From Actinomadura chibensis NBRC 106107 (GTDB lineage: Bacteria; Actinomycetota; Actinomycetes; Streptosporangiales; Streptosporangiaceae), in NCBI RefSeq assembly GCF_001552135.1, contig NZ_BCQP01000027.1, positions 62,001-126,000 on the forward strand: a stretch of 64,000 bases of DNA. The letters run 5' to 3'. Below are positions 18,561 to 27,562 of this stretch, one piece after another. Numbering within the stretch: the stretch's first letter is position 1; the number at the start of each line of letters is the position of its first letter. A program made the translations under genes and the position numbers. The notes beneath the pieces are model-generated. The model was not told the origin of the DNA. It worked only from the letters and a program-made list of their open reading frames with translations, and did no database searches.

Positions 18561-19736
18561 GTGAGCAGGCTGCAGCAGACGCACGGGCTGACGGACGAGC
18601 AGCGCGAGATCGTCGCGACCGTCCGGGCGTTCGCCGAGAAGGAGATCCTCCCGGTCGCCGCCGAATTGGAACGTGCCGACGAGTATCCGCACGCGATCGT
18701 CGACGGGATGCGCGACCTCGGGCTGTTCGGCCTGACGATCGGCGAGGAGCACGGCGGTCTCGGCGAGTCCCTGCTGACCTACGCGCTCGTGGTCGAGGAA
18801 CTGGCGCGCGGCTGGATGAGCGTCTCCGGAATCGTCAACACCCATTTCATCGTCGCGTGGATGATCGCGCAGCACGGCACCGCCGAGCAGAAGGCGCATT
18901 ACCTGCCGAGAATGGCCACCGGCGACGTCCGGGGCGCGTTCTCGATGTCGGAGCCCGGCTGCGGCTCGGACGTCTCCGCGATCACGACGCGGGCCGTCCC
19001 GGACGGCGACCGGCACGTGATCGACGGCCAGAAGATGTGGGTGACGAACGGCGGGTCGGCGAACCTGGTCGCCGTCCTCGCCAAGACCGACCCGGACGCC
19101 GGGCACCGCGGCATGACCACGTTCCTCGTCGACAAGACGCCCGGGTTCGGGGAGGTCGCGCCGGGGCTGACCGTCCCCGGCAAGATCGAGAAGATGGGCT
19201 ACAAGGGCGTCGACACCACCGAGCTGGTCTTCGACGGATACCGGATCCCGTCGGCGCGGATTCTCGGCGGGACGCCGGGCCGCGGCTTCTACCAGATGAT
19301 GGACGGCGTCGAGGTCGGCCGCGTCAACGTCGCCGCCCGCGCCTGCGGGGTCGCCCGCCGCGCCTACGAGCTGGCCCTCGGCTACGCGCGGCAGCGCGAG
19401 ACGTTCGGCCGCCCGATCGCCGACCACCAGGCCGTGCTGTTCCGCCTCGCGGAAATGGCGACGAAGGTCGAGGCCGCGCACCAGATGACGGTGATGGCGG
19501 CGCGCCGCAAGGACGCGGGCGAGCGCAACGACCTGGAGGCCGGGATGGCGAAGTACCTGGCGAGCGAATACTGCAAGGAGGTCGTCGAGGACGCCTTCCG
19601 CATCCACGGCGGCTACGCCTACTCCAAGGAGTACGAGATCGAGCGCCTCTACCGCGAGGCCCCGATGCTGCTGATCGGCGAGGGCACCGCCGACATCCAG
19701 AAGATGATCATCGGCCGCCGCCTCCTGGAAGGCTGA
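18561..19736 (+). CDS. Acyl-CoA dehydrogenase family protein
   Basis: A 391-residue flavoprotein. It has the N-terminal helical domain (LTDEQREIVATVRAF), the mid-domain FAD signature SMSEPGCGSDVSAI, and the C-terminal helical domain with GRPIADHQAV and the catalytic-glutamate region LIGEGTADIQKMII. Family members introduce a trans-2 double bond into acyl-CoA. The substrate cannot be read from sequence; it resembles short/branched-chain members. It starts 37 bp after glpK2 in the same direction and so may be part of that transcript. The GTG at 18561 has only a weak GGGAAC ribosome site. Confidence 0.88.
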   Translation: MSRLQQTHGLTDEQREIVATVRAFAEKEILPVAAELERADEYPHAIVDGMRDLGLFGLTIGEEHGGLGESLLTYALVVEELARGWMSVSGIVNTHFIVAWMIAQHGTAEQKAHYLPRMATGDVRGAFSMSEPGCGSDVSAITTRAVPDGDRHVIDGQKMWVTNGGSANLVAVLAKTDPDAGHRGMTTFLVDKTPGFGEVAPGLTVPGKIEKMGYKGVDTTELVFDGYRIPSARILGGTPGRGFYQMMDGVEVGRVNVAARACGVARRAYELALGYARQRETFGRPIADHQAVLFRLAEMATKVEAAHQMTVMAARRKDAGERNDLEAGMAKYLASEYCKEVVEDAFRIHGGYAYSKEYEIERLYREAPMLLIGEGTADIQKMIIGRRLLEG

Positions 19737-19750
19737 CCGGCCCTCCGCGA

Positions 19751-19770
19751 TACCCACCTTTTTGTGGGTA
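19751..19770. terminator. Hairpin between convergent acyl-CoA dehydrogenase and HxlR genes
   Basis: TACCCAC and GTGGGTA form a perfect 7-bp stem with loop CTTTTT, 14 bp after the acyl-CoA dehydrogenase stop. It probably terminates rightward transcription and can also form on the other strand. GTGGGTACTT, which overlaps the hairpin's right arm, recurs in the control region of the second HxlR locus near 32590, so an operator role is not excluded. Confidence 0.5.
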
Positions 19771-19854
19771 CTTGGCTGGGCGCGCCATTCGGACGAAGGT
19801 GGGTGGTGGGCGGTCGACCGGCCGCCCACCAGGAAGAACGGAGGTGGCGCGCGT

Positions 19855-20205
19855 TCAGTTGGCCGGCTGGGCGGCGGTCAGTTTCTCCAGCCGCCGGTGG
19901 CCCCAGTCGGACAAGGGGGCCAATGCCTCGGAGAGGTCGCGGCCGAACCCGGTCAGGGAGTACACCGTCTTCAGCGGCAGCCCCTCGTGCACCTCGCGGT
20001 GCACCAGGCCGTCGTCCACCATTTCGCGGAGCGCCTGGGTCAGCACCTTCTCGCTGAGCCCCGGAAGCCTCCGGCGCAGTTCGCCGGGGCGGTACGGGCG
20101 GTCCTCCAGCAGCCAGAGCAGGGTCGTCTTCCATTTGCCGTCGATCACGGCGATCGCGGCGGTCACCCCGCAGACGCCCGTCTCCCGAGCCTGTTTGCGC
20201 GTCAT
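19855..20205 (-). CDS. HxlR-family transcriptional regulator (first of two)
   Basis: A 116-residue winged-helix protein with the HxlR pattern CGVTAAIAVIDGKWKTTLLW, then the recognition region LPGLSEKVLTQALREMVDDG and a C-terminal dimer helix. N-terminal Cys residues in this family often sense thiol-reactive or aldehyde/quinone compounds; here the Cys is in GVCGVT. It is divergent from the imine-reductase-like gene at 20253, with 47 bp between the start codons, so it very likely controls that gene. A second HxlR/NAD-dependent enzyme pair lies at 31.6-33.0 kb. Confidence 0.88.
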   Translation of the reverse strand: MTRKQARETGVCGVTAAIAVIDGKWKTTLLWLLEDRPYRPGELRRRLPGLSEKVLTQALREMVDDGLVHREVHEGLPLKTVYSLTGFGRDLSEALAPLSDWGHRRLEKLTAAQPAN

Positions 20206-20252
20206 CGAATTCCCGTTTGCCGCTTGGTCGATTCTTTTATGGAGGTTAATCG

Positions 20253-21158
20253 ATGACCGATCGGTCTGGCGTCACCGTGATCGGCCTCGGCCCGATGGGG
20301 CGCGCCCTCGCGGGCGCCTTCGTCCGCGCCGGGCTGCGGACCACCGTCTGGAACCGAACGCCCGGCCGGGACGGCGAACTCGTCGAACTCGGCGCGGTCC
20401 GCGCCGGGACGCCCGAGGAGGCGGCCGCCGTGAGCGGACTGACCGTGGTGTGCGTCGTGGATCAGGAGGCGGCGGATTCGGTGCTGCGGCGCGAGGCGGT
20501 GACCGGCGCGCTCAAGGGGCGCACGGTGGTGAACCTCTCCGCGAGCACGCCCGCCAAGTCCCGCGCCGCCGCCGCGTGGGCGTCCGGCCACGGCGTCCGC
20601 TACCTGGACGGCGCGATCATGACGCCGATCGGCACCATCGGGACGCCGGACGCCGTGTTCCTCCACAGCGGCCCGAAGGACCTCTACCAGGAGCACCTCC
20701 CCGTCCTGGAGGCGCTCGGCGGCGCCCACACCCACCTCGGCGAGGACCCCGGCCGCGCCGCCGCCTACGAGATCGCGCTGCTGGACGTCTTCTGGACCGC
20801 GATGGCGGGCTACGCGCACGCCCTCGCGGTGGCGCGGGCGGAGGGCATCACCGCGCGCGAGCTGGCCCCGTTCGCGACGGGCATCGGCGCGATCCTGCCG
20901 CCGATCTTCGAGGAGCTGGCGGCCGGCGTGGACGGCGGCGACTACTCCGGCGAGAGCAACCCGATCACCTCGGCGGCCTCGTCCATGGCGCACATCATCG
21001 AGACCTCCGAGGGGCACGGGATCGAGGCGGGCGTCATGCGGGCCGCCGAGGGCCTGGCCCGCCGCGTCATCGGGACGGGCCACGGCGCGGACGGGTTCAT
21101 CCGCGTCACCGACCTCCTCCGGCGGCCCGGCGGGCGGGCGGAGGCCGCCGTCCGGTAG
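20253..21158 (+). CDS. NAD(P)-dependent oxidoreductase, imine reductase/HIBADH-like
   Basis: A 301-residue protein with an N-terminal Rossmann domain (VTVIGLGPMGRALA, VWNRTPGR) and a C-terminal all-helical dimerisation domain. This is the 6-phosphogluconate dehydrogenase/beta-hydroxyacid dehydrogenase fold. The VWNRTP signature and the LLDVFWTAMAGYAHA helix in place of the usual Lys-x3-Asn active site fit the imine reductase branch. The substrate is unknown. AGGAGG-like GGAGG precedes the ATG, and the gene faces the HxlR regulator at 19855. Confidence 0.85.
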   Translation: MTDRSGVTVIGLGPMGRALAGAFVRAGLRTTVWNRTPGRDGELVELGAVRAGTPEEAAAVSGLTVVCVVDQEAADSVLRREAVTGALKGRTVVNLSASTPAKSRAAAAWASGHGVRYLDGAIMTPIGTIGTPDAVFLHSGPKDLYQEHLPVLEALGGAHTHLGEDPGRAAAYEIALLDVFWTAMAGYAHALAVARAEGITARELAPFATGIGAILPPIFEELAAGVDGGDYSGESNPITSAASSMAHIIETSEGHGIEAGVMRAAEGLARRVIGTGHGADGFIRVTDLLRRPGGRAEAAVR

Positions 21159-21195
21159 CCGTGGCCGGCCGGGAGCGGCGGTTATCGTGGACGGC

Positions 21196-22056
21196 ATGGC
21201 CAGTCCCGCCTCAGCCTCCGCTCCCGGCCGCCGCCACGGGGAACTGCGCGACTTCCTGCGGACCCGCCGCGCCCGGCTCGCCCCCGCCGACGTCGGCATG
21301 CCGGACGGCGGCCGCCGCCGGACGCCGGGGCTGCGCCGCGAGGAGGTCGCGGTGCTCGCCGGGGTCGGGGTGTCCTGGTACACGTGGCTGGAGCAGGGCC
21401 GCGACATCAAGGTGTCCGGGGACGTGCTGGACGCGATCGCCCGCGCCCTCCGCCTCGACCGCGCCGAGCGCGAGCACCTGTACCTGCTCGCTGGGCTGAA
21501 CCCGCCGCAGGCGGAGGCGGGCCCGGCCGTCCCGATCACGCCGGAGCTGCGCCGGATCCTGGACGCCTGGTCGCCGCGCCCCGCCTACGTCCGCGACCGG
21601 CACTGGAACTTCGTCGCGATCAACGACGCGGCGCGCGAGGTGTTCGGGTACGGCGACGTCGACCACAACTGCCTCGTCACGTTCTTCACGAACGTCCGGT
21701 ACCGGTCGGTGTACGCGCACTGGGTGGCGGCGGCGCCGGGCGTCGTCGCCCGGTTCCGCGCCGACGCCGCGCGCTTCCCCGACGACCCCGAGTTCACCCG
21801 GATCGTCGACGACCTGCTCGCGGTCAGCCCTGAGTTCGCCGAGCTGTGGCCGCGGCACGAGGTGAGCGCGCCCGCGCAGGCGGTGAAGGCGATCAGGCAT
21901 CCGGAGGCGGGCGAGCTGGTGTTCGAGGGGACGCTGCTGCCGCTCGCCGACCGGCCCGGGCAGCTCCTGGTGCTGAACAACCCGCGTCCCGGCACCGGCA
22001 CGCAGGAGCGGCTCGAAGCGCTGATGGCCCGCCGGGGGCTGATCGCCGCGACCTGA
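21196..22056 (+). CDS. XRE-family regulator with MmyB-like ligand-binding domain
   Basis: A 286-residue protein. An N-terminal helix-turn-helix (about 10-85) carries the family pattern RRTPGLRREEVAVLAGVGVSWYTWLEQGRD. A PAS-like MmyB ligand domain follows (about 105-280: RDRHWNFVAINDAAREVFG, RHEVSAP, HPEAGELVFE). This type often regulates an adjacent redox enzyme and may bind a fatty-acid-like ligand. I place the start at the ATG 21196 because TATCGT (21183-21188) sits 7 nt upstream as a -10, giving a leaderless mRNA; an in-frame GTG at 21187 lies inside that element. The aldo/keto reductase downstream is the likely target. Confidence 0.87.
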   Translation: MASPASASAPGRRHGELRDFLRTRRARLAPADVGMPDGGRRRTPGLRREEVAVLAGVGVSWYTWLEQGRDIKVSGDVLDAIARALRLDRAEREHLYLLAGLNPPQAEAGPAVPITPELRRILDAWSPRPAYVRDRHWNFVAINDAAREVFGYGDVDHNCLVTFFTNVRYRSVYAHWVAAAPGVVARFRADAARFPDDPEFTRIVDDLLAVSPEFAELWPRHEVSAPAQAVKAIRHPEAGELVFEGTLLPLADRPGQLLVLNNPRPGTGTQERLEALMARRGLIAAT

Positions 22057-22135
22057 CCGGCGTCCGCCCGAGCCTGGTGGTGCCAGACCCAGGATGAGCC
22101 GCGTCTGCCTCGTCCCCGCTCCGTGCCGCAGGATC

Positions 22136-22153
22136 GTTCTCGTAAGAGAGAAC
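22136..22153. promoter_or_regulatory. Operator candidate upstream of the aldo/keto reductase gene
   Basis: GTTCTC and GAGAAC form a perfect inverted repeat with a 6-bp spacer, ending 15 bp before the ATG at 22169. The MmyB-like regulator just upstream is the natural candidate to bind it. Confidence 0.5.
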
Positions 22154-22168
22154 CACGGAGGGAAGCAC

Positions 22169-23170
22169 ATGAGGACGCGTGATTTCGCGGGAACGCAGGT
22201 CGGCGCCGTCGGGCTCGGCTGCATGGGAATGAGCGGGGTGTACGGCGAGGCGACGGACGACGACGCGTCGGTCGCGCTGATCCGCGAGGCCGTCGACCAC
22301 GGCGTGACGTTCCTGGACACGGCGCAGGCGTACGGCGCCGGCCACAACGAGACGCTGGTGGGCCGGGCGCTCGCGGGCCGCCGGGACGACGCGGTCGTCG
22401 CCACCAAGACGGGTCTGATCGTCGAGACGAAGCCCACCTGGAAGATCACCCGGAACGGAAGCCCTGAGTTCGTCACGGCGTCCGCCGAGGAGAGCCTGCG
22501 CCGCCTCGGCACCGACGTGATCGACCTGTACTACCTGCACCGGGTCGACCCGAGGTATCCGCTCGCCGACACGTGGGGTGCGCTGTCGGAGTTGGTCGCG
22601 GCGGGCAAGGTCCGCAGGCTCGGCCTGTCGGAGGTCAGCGCGGCGCAGGCGGCGGAGGCGCACGCGATCCACCCGGTCGCGGCGATCCAGTCGGAGCTGT
22701 CGCTGTGGACGCGCGACCCGCTGGGCGTCCCGGGCGCGCTCGCGGGCGCCGTGCCCGGCGCCACGGAGGGGGAGGAGATGGGCGACGTGGTCGGCTGGTG
22801 CGCCGCGAACGGCGCGGCGTTCGTCCCGTACTCGCCGCTCGGCCGGGGCTACCTGACCGGGACGGTCACCTCCGCCGACTTCGAGTCGTCCGACTTCCGC
22901 GGCGGCAACCCCCGCTTCCAGGAGGAGGCGCTCAAGGCCAACATGGCGATCGTCGACGTGGTTCGGCGGGTCGCCGAGCGGCACGACGCGACCCCGGCGC
23001 AGGTCGCCATCGCCTGGACGCTCGCCCAGGGCGACCACGTCATCCCGATCCCCGGGACGAAGCGGCGGCACTACCTGCTCGACAACGCGGGCGCCGCCGA
23101 CCTCGACCTGACCGACGCCGACCTGGCCGACCTGGACGGCGTCCCCGACCCGGTCGGGACACGGTACTGA
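22169..23170 (+). CDS. Aldo/keto reductase
   Basis: A 333-residue (beta/alpha)8 NADPH-dependent oxidoreductase. The AKR tetrad is visible: Asp in FLDTAQAYG with its Tyr, Lys in VATKTG and His in YYLHRVD. The C-terminal cofactor region is IPIPGTKRRHYLLDN, typical of the AKR13/YakC-like group. GGAGGG lies 8 nt before the ATG. The stop overlaps the next start by one base (TGATG), so it is coupled to the MDR oxidoreductase; together they suggest carbonyl or quinone detoxification. Confidence 0.9.
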   Translation: MRTRDFAGTQVGAVGLGCMGMSGVYGEATDDDASVALIREAVDHGVTFLDTAQAYGAGHNETLVGRALAGRRDDAVVATKTGLIVETKPTWKITRNGSPEFVTASAEESLRRLGTDVIDLYYLHRVDPRYPLADTWGALSELVAAGKVRRLGLSEVSAAQAAEAHAIHPVAAIQSELSLWTRDPLGVPGALAGAVPGATEGEEMGDVVGWCAANGAAFVPYSPLGRGYLTGTVTSADFESSDFRGGNPRFQEEALKANMAIVDVVRRVAERHDATPAQVAIAWTLAQGDHVIPIPGTKRRHYLLDNAGAADLDLTDADLADLDGVPDPVGTRY

Positions 23171-24147
23171 TGAGGGCGATCACCGGCCCCGGGCTCGGCG
23201 GCGCCGACGTGCTGCGCGTGGCGGACGTCGGCGTCCCCGAGCCCGGGCCGGGCCAGGTCTCGGTCGACGTGGCGTACGCGGGGACGCACCACGCCGGGGC
23301 CCTCCACCGGCGGGACGCCCCGCGGCCGTTCGTCCCCGGCATCGAGGTGTCCGGGCACGTGCGGGCCGTGGGCCCCGGCGTCGAGGGGCTGCGCGGGGGC
23401 CGGCCCGTCGCGGCGCTGACGGTCGTGGCCGGCGGCGGCTACGCCGAGGTCGCCGTGGCCTCGGCGGACCTCGTCGTGCCGCTGGACGGGCCGCTCGACG
23501 GGCTGGGGCTGGACGTCGCGGCGGCCGTCCCGGCCAACGGGACGGCGGCGTTCCTCGTCCTGGACCGCGTCGCGCGCATCGAGCCGGGCGAGAGCGTGCT
23601 CGTGCACGCGGCGGCCGGGGGAGCGGGCGGCCCGCTCGGCCGGGCCGCCCGCCTGCTCGGCGCCGGACGGGTCGCCGGGACGGTCGGGTCCCCGGCCGAG
23701 ATCGGGACGGCGCGCGGGTCCGGTTTCGACGAGGTCGTCCTCCGCGACGACCTGCCCGGCGCCGTCTCCGCCCTGACGCGCGGACGCGGGTTCGACATCG
23801 TCGTGGACATGGTCGGCGGCCCCGCCCTGCGGGCGAGCCTCGACGCCCTCGCGCCCATGGGCCGGATGGTCGTGACGGGCGACGCGTCCGGCGCGGCCGA
23901 CGCGGTCGTCCCGGTGAACGAGCTGCGGGCCGCCAACAAGACCGTGTCGGGCTTCGACCTGGCCGCGTTCGCTGGAACGTTCCCGGACGAGACGGGCCGG
24001 GCCCTGCGCCGCGCCGTCACCGCCGCCGCCTCCGGCGACCTGCGGATCGAGGTCGAGGAACTGCCGCTGGACAGGGCCGCCGAGGCGCACCGGCGCATCG
24101 AGTCGGGCGCCGTGTCCGGCGCACTCGTCCTCGCCGTGCGCCGCTAG
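23170..24147 (+). CDS. MDR-family NADPH:quinone oxidoreductase-like protein
   Basis: A 325-residue zinc-independent medium-chain dehydrogenase. It has an N-terminal GroES-like domain (PGPGQVSVDVAYAGTHHAG, FVPGIEVSGHVRAVG) and a C-terminal Rossmann domain (VLVHAAAGGAGGPLGRAARLLGA). No structural or catalytic zinc Cys set is present, which favours a quinone oxidoreductase or enoyl reductase role. Translation is coupled to the aldo/keto reductase. It converges on ipdC with 5 bp between stop codons. Confidence 0.87.
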   Translation: MRAITGPGLGGADVLRVADVGVPEPGPGQVSVDVAYAGTHHAGALHRRDAPRPFVPGIEVSGHVRAVGPGVEGLRGGRPVAALTVVAGGGYAEVAVASADLVVPLDGPLDGLGLDVAAAVPANGTAAFLVLDRVARIEPGESVLVHAAAGGAGGPLGRAARLLGAGRVAGTVGSPAEIGTARGSGFDEVVLRDDLPGAVSALTRGRGFDIVVDMVGGPALRASLDALAPMGRMVVTGDASGAADAVVPVNELRAANKTVSGFDLAAFAGTFPDETGRALRRAVTAAASGDLRIEVEELPLDRAAEAHRRIESGAVSGALVLAVRR

Positions 24148-24152
24148 CCCGG

Positions 24153-25217
24153 CTAGCGGACCAGGAGGGCCTGCTGCGCCGCGATGGCCTCCGCCGCGCC
24201 CGCCACGATCGACCCGATCAGCTCCGCGCAGCTCGGCAGGTCGTCGATCAGGCCGACGACCTGCCCGGACGCCATCACGCCGAGGTCGGGACGGCCGTCC
24301 ACCATCGCCGCCTTCAGCAGCATCGGCGTGTTCGCGGCCATCAGGACCTGCGACCACGACAGGTCCTTGCCGTGCTTCATCGCCTTCCCGTCCGCGATCA
24401 TCGCGCGCCACGACATCCCGGACAGCCGCTTGAACCGGGCCCCGTTGCGCACCGCGCGGACGAGGCCGCCGATCCGTCCCGACCGCTCCAGCGTGTCGAC
24501 CAGCTCGCTGCGCAGCACGCGGTGCGGCATGCCGTCCACCTGCCGGGTCACGACGGTCTCGCCGGTCCTCAGGTAGACCTGCTTGACCGCGTCCGGGACG
24601 GAGCTGTCCGACGTCAGCAGGAACCGCGTGCCCATCGCGACGCCCGCCGCCCCGTACGCCAGCGCGGCGGCGAGCCCGCGCCCGTCGAAGAACCCGCCCG
24701 CCGCGATCACCGGGATGTCGACGGCGTCCACGACCTGGGGGAGGAGCAGCGTCGTGGCGACGGCGCCGGTGTGCCCGCCGCCCTCGCCGCCCTGCACGAG
24801 CACGGCGTCGGCGCCCCACGCCGCGACCTTCTCCGCGTGCCGCCGCGCGCCGACCGACGGGATCACGACGACGCCCGCGTCCTTCAGTCTCCCGATCAGT
24901 TCCCGCTTGGGCGCGAGCGCGAAGGACGCGACCTTCACGCCCTCCTTGATGAGAAGGTCGATGCGGTCGCCCGCGTCACCGGCGTCCGCCCGGAGATTGA
25001 CGCCGAACGGCGCGCCCGTCCGGTCCTTCACCTCGTGGATGGCGTCGGCGAGCTGGTCGAGCGTCATCGTCGCGGACGCCAGGATTCCGAGCCCGCCCGC
25101 GTTCGCGACCGCCGTGACGAGCCGGGGCCCGGCCACCCAGCCCATTCCCGTCTGCACGACCGGATGCTTGACTCCCGCGAGCCGCGTCAACGGCGTGTCG
25201 AGCACCTGTCCGCTCAC
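24153..25217 (-). CDS. ipdC: IpdC, nitronate-monooxygenase-fold enzyme of HIP catabolism
   Basis: A 354-residue FMN-dependent TIM-barrel protein of the 2-nitropropane dioxygenase family (PVVQTGMGWVAG, QGGEGGGHTG, PVIAAGGFFDGRG, MGTRFL). Size and gene neighbours match Rv3553. In the mycobacterial pathway IpdC acts on the HIP-CoA-derived bicyclic intermediate before ring opening. The GTG start overlaps the ipdB stop (GTGA). It is the last gene of the echA20-ipdA-ipdB-ipdC operon. Confidence 0.87.
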   Translation of the reverse strand: MSGQVLDTPLTRLAGVKHPVVQTGMGWVAGPRLVTAVANAGGLGILASATMTLDQLADAIHEVKDRTGAPFGVNLRADAGDAGDRIDLLIKEGVKVASFALAPKRELIGRLKDAGVVVIPSVGARRHAEKVAAWGADAVLVQGGEGGGHTGAVATTLLLPQVVDAVDIPVIAAGGFFDGRGLAAALAYGAAGVAMGTRFLLTSDSSVPDAVKQVYLRTGETVVTRQVDGMPHRVLRSELVDTLERSGRIGGLVRAVRNGARFKRLSGMSWRAMIADGKAMKHGKDLSWSQVLMAANTPMLLKAAMVDGRPDLGVMASGQVVGLIDDLPSCAELIGSIVAGAAEAIAAQQALLVR

Positions 25218-25957
25218 GACGGGACCTCGCGCTCCCGCAGTCCCTTCGGGTCGAGTTCCTCGCGCATGATCCGCAGTTCCTCGGCGTCCGGGAGGCGGGT
25301 CTCGGGCACCTCGTCCGGGACGACCAGCTCGAACCCGGTCGCCGCCACGACATCCGCGACGCTCACCCCGGGATGGACGGAGCGGAGCCGCATCCGCCGG
25401 TCCGGGGTGTCGAAGTCGAGCACGGCGAGGTTGCTCACGACCCGGCGGATCTCGTGCGCGCCCCGGTCCCAGCCGACGCCGCTCACCATGTCGACCTTCC
25501 CGGTGAACACCCGCGTCGAATGCCTCGGCACCCAATAGCTGGTCGGATTCAGCAGCGTGTTGCCGGGCCCGCCGCGCACCCCGAGCAACTGCCGCGTCGG
25601 GCGCTCCCATTCGCCGATGCACGAGATGTTGGTGTTGCCGTGCGCGTCGATCTGGCTCGGCCCCATCACCACGTGCCGCCGACCGTTCAGCACCAGCCAC
25701 AGATGGTCGCGGAACGGCAGCCACCCCTCGACCGTCGTCGCGGACGCCCCGAGCGGGACGGGCTCGCCGCTCAGCGCAGGCCCGCCGTCCGTGGTCAGCA
25801 GGTCGGGCGCGAACGTCGACCGCGCCAGCCGCGAGCCCAGCATCGGCACGAACCCGGCCACCGCCGCCGCGACGATCTCCCCGTCGCCGCGGAAGAGGTC
25901 CGCGCACGCCGCCGCGCACACCTCGGCCCTTGTGGCCGTGTGGGTGGTCGCGTTCAT
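25214..25957 (-). CDS. ipdB: IpdB, beta subunit of COCHEA-CoA hydrolase
   Basis: A 247-residue protein with the family I CoA-transferase beta fold (GFVPMLGSRLAR, GPSQIDAHGNTNIS, GPGNTLLNPTSYW). In the characterised mycobacterial enzyme IpdA and IpdB form a heterotetramer that hydrolyses steroid ring C rather than transferring CoA. The classical transferase catalytic Glu motif is not evident, which fits that role. GGAGGAG precedes the ATG, and both ends overlap the neighbouring genes by 4 bp. Confidence 0.87.
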   Translation of the reverse strand: MNATTHTATRAEVCAAACADLFRGDGEIVAAAVAGFVPMLGSRLARSTFAPDLLTTDGGPALSGEPVPLGASATTVEGWLPFRDHLWLVLNGRRHVVMGPSQIDAHGNTNISCIGEWERPTRQLLGVRGGPGNTLLNPTSYWVPRHSTRVFTGKVDMVSGVGWDRGAHEIRRVVSNLAVLDFDTPDRRMRLRSVHPGVSVADVVAATGFELVVPDEVPETRLPDAEELRIMREELDPKGLREREVPS

Positions 25958-26817
25958 CGGTTCTCCTCCCGCCACACCCGGACCGCGTCCTGGTACGCCG
26001 CCTCGTCGCCGGACAGGAACCGGTCGCTGAACTCCGCCCATTCCGCCGGGTCGGCGGCCGACCGGGCGTAGAGCTTCTGGAACTTCTCGTCCCGTCCGAA
26101 GTCGGGGGCGCAGTCGGTGAAATGCGCGCCGTTCGGCGTCTCCACCACGCCGGTCACGTGCGCCCGGCTGATCAGCAGGGACTGCACCGGCCCCTCCTTG
26201 GCGAAGTCCTCGGTGTCGACGAGCCGCTCGCATGACACGTACGTGCGGTCGGCGGCCTTCGCGAACAGGTCGTCCATGTACGGGTCGGGGCCGAGGTACT
26301 GGGCGTTGCCGCGCGCGTCGGCCCGGTTCATGTGGACGAGCGCCGCGTCCATCGTCAACGCGGGGACGGCGACGAGTTCCCGCCCGTCCTCATAGGGCGA
26401 GCGGATCGTCTTCAGTTCCGGGTTGATCCGCAGGACGTCCGAGCCGAGCCCGACCGGCGTGGGCAGGAACGGCAACCGGTGCGCCGCCGCGTAGAGCCCG
26501 AACATGAACATGCCCTCGTCGTACTCGGTCAGCTCGATCTTGCCGGACTGGCGCGCCTGCCGGAAATGCGGCTCCAGCGGAATCGAGTCCATCGTCACGA
26601 ACGCGGTGACGAGCCGCCGCACCTTGCCCGCCGCGCACAGCAGCCCGACGTCCGGCCCGCCGTACGTCACCACGGTCAGGTCCGTGATCGGGGACCGGCA
26701 GATCGCCCGGACGAGCGCCATCGGCTTGCGCCGCGACCCCCAGCCGCCGATCCCGAGCGTCATGCCGCTCTCCAGCGACCCGACGACCGCCTCGATCGAA
26801 AGCACTTTGGAACTCAT
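25954..26817 (-). CDS. ipdA: IpdA, alpha subunit of COCHEA-CoA hydrolase
   Basis: A 287-residue protein with the CoA-transferase alpha fold (LGIGGWGSRRKPMALVRA, VVTYGGPDVGLL, PALTMDAALVHMNRAD). The segment ELTEYDEGMF (95-104) holds the acidic residues where the catalytic Glu of mycobacterial IpdA is expected. With IpdB it opens the last steroid ring during catabolism of cholesterol-like sterols. Start and stop overlap echA20 and ipdB by 4 bp each, so subunit synthesis is coupled. Confidence 0.88.
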   Translation of the reverse strand: MSSKVLSIEAVVGSLESGMTLGIGGWGSRRKPMALVRAICRSPITDLTVVTYGGPDVGLLCAAGKVRRLVTAFVTMDSIPLEPHFRQARQSGKIELTEYDEGMFMFGLYAAAHRLPFLPTPVGLGSDVLRINPELKTIRSPYEDGRELVAVPALTMDAALVHMNRADARGNAQYLGPDPYMDDLFAKAADRTYVSCERLVDTEDFAKEGPVQSLLISRAHVTGVVETPNGAHFTDCAPDFGRDEKFQKLYARSAADPAEWAEFSDRFLSGDEAAYQDAVRVWREENR

Positions 26818-27560
26818 TCGGCCCCCTTGGCGACGAACGCGTCGCGGTGCTCGTCGCCCGCGCCGACGAGGTTCAGCTCGAAGGTGAAGCCCTGCTCGTA
26901 GCGGTAGCTGCGCTTGACGTCGACCGGGTCGATCCCGTTCAGCGACTCCTTGGCGCGGCGGATCACGTACCGGTCCTTGGCGGCGATCGACGCGGCGACC
27001 TCCATCGCCTTCGCCCGCAGTCCGTCCGCCGGGACGACTTCAAGCACCGACCCGTGCCGGTGCAGCTCGTCCGCCGTGACGTTGCGGCACGTGTAGACCA
27101 TCGCGCGCATCAGGTGCTGCGGGACGAGCCGCGCCAGGTGCGTCGCCGCCCCGAGCGCGCCCCGGTCGACCTCGGGCAGGCCGAAGTAGGCGTCGTCGGA
27201 GGCGATCACGATGTCCGCGTTGCCGACCAGGCCGATCCCGCCGCCGAGGCAGAACCCGTGGACGGCCGCGACCACCGGCACCTCGCAGTCGTAGACGGCG
27301 GCGAACGCCGCGAAGCAGCCTCGGTTCGCGCCGACCAGGGCGGTGTGGCCGTCGGTGCGCTGCATCTCCTTGATGTCGACGCCCGCGTTGAAGCCCCGTC
27401 CCTCGGCGCGCAGCACGACCGCTCCGACCCGCGGATCACGGCCCGCCGCGACCACCGCGTCGGCCAGCTCGTACCAGCCCGCGACGGTCAGCGCGTTGAC
27501 CGGCGGGGCGGCCACGACGATCTCGGCGACCCCGTCCCGGGTCGTGGTGGAGACTCCCAT
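26814..27560 (-). CDS. echA20: EchA20, crotonase-family ring D hydrolase
   Basis: A 248-residue crotonase-fold protein (FNAGVDIKEM, then AAVHGFCLGGGIGLVGNADI forming the oxyanion hole). It matches Rv3550 in length and position at the head of the ipdA-ipdB-ipdC set. In the known pathway EchA20 hydrolyses ring D of the HIP-CoA-derived diketone. The ATG at 27560 has AAAGG 8 nt upstream. Its promoter faces the SDR operon across a KstR2-like operator. Confidence 0.88.
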   Translation of the reverse strand: MGVSTTTRDGVAEIVVAAPPVNALTVAGWYELADAVVAAGRDPRVGAVVLRAEGRGFNAGVDIKEMQRTDGHTALVGANRGCFAAFAAVYDCEVPVVAAVHGFCLGGGIGLVGNADIVIASDDAYFGLPEVDRGALGAATHLARLVPQHLMRAMVYTCRNVTADELHRHGSVLEVVPADGLRAKAMEVAASIAAKDRYVIRRAKESLNGIDPVDVKRSYRYEQGFTFELNLVGAGDEHRDAFVAKGAE

Positions 27561-27562
27561 GC

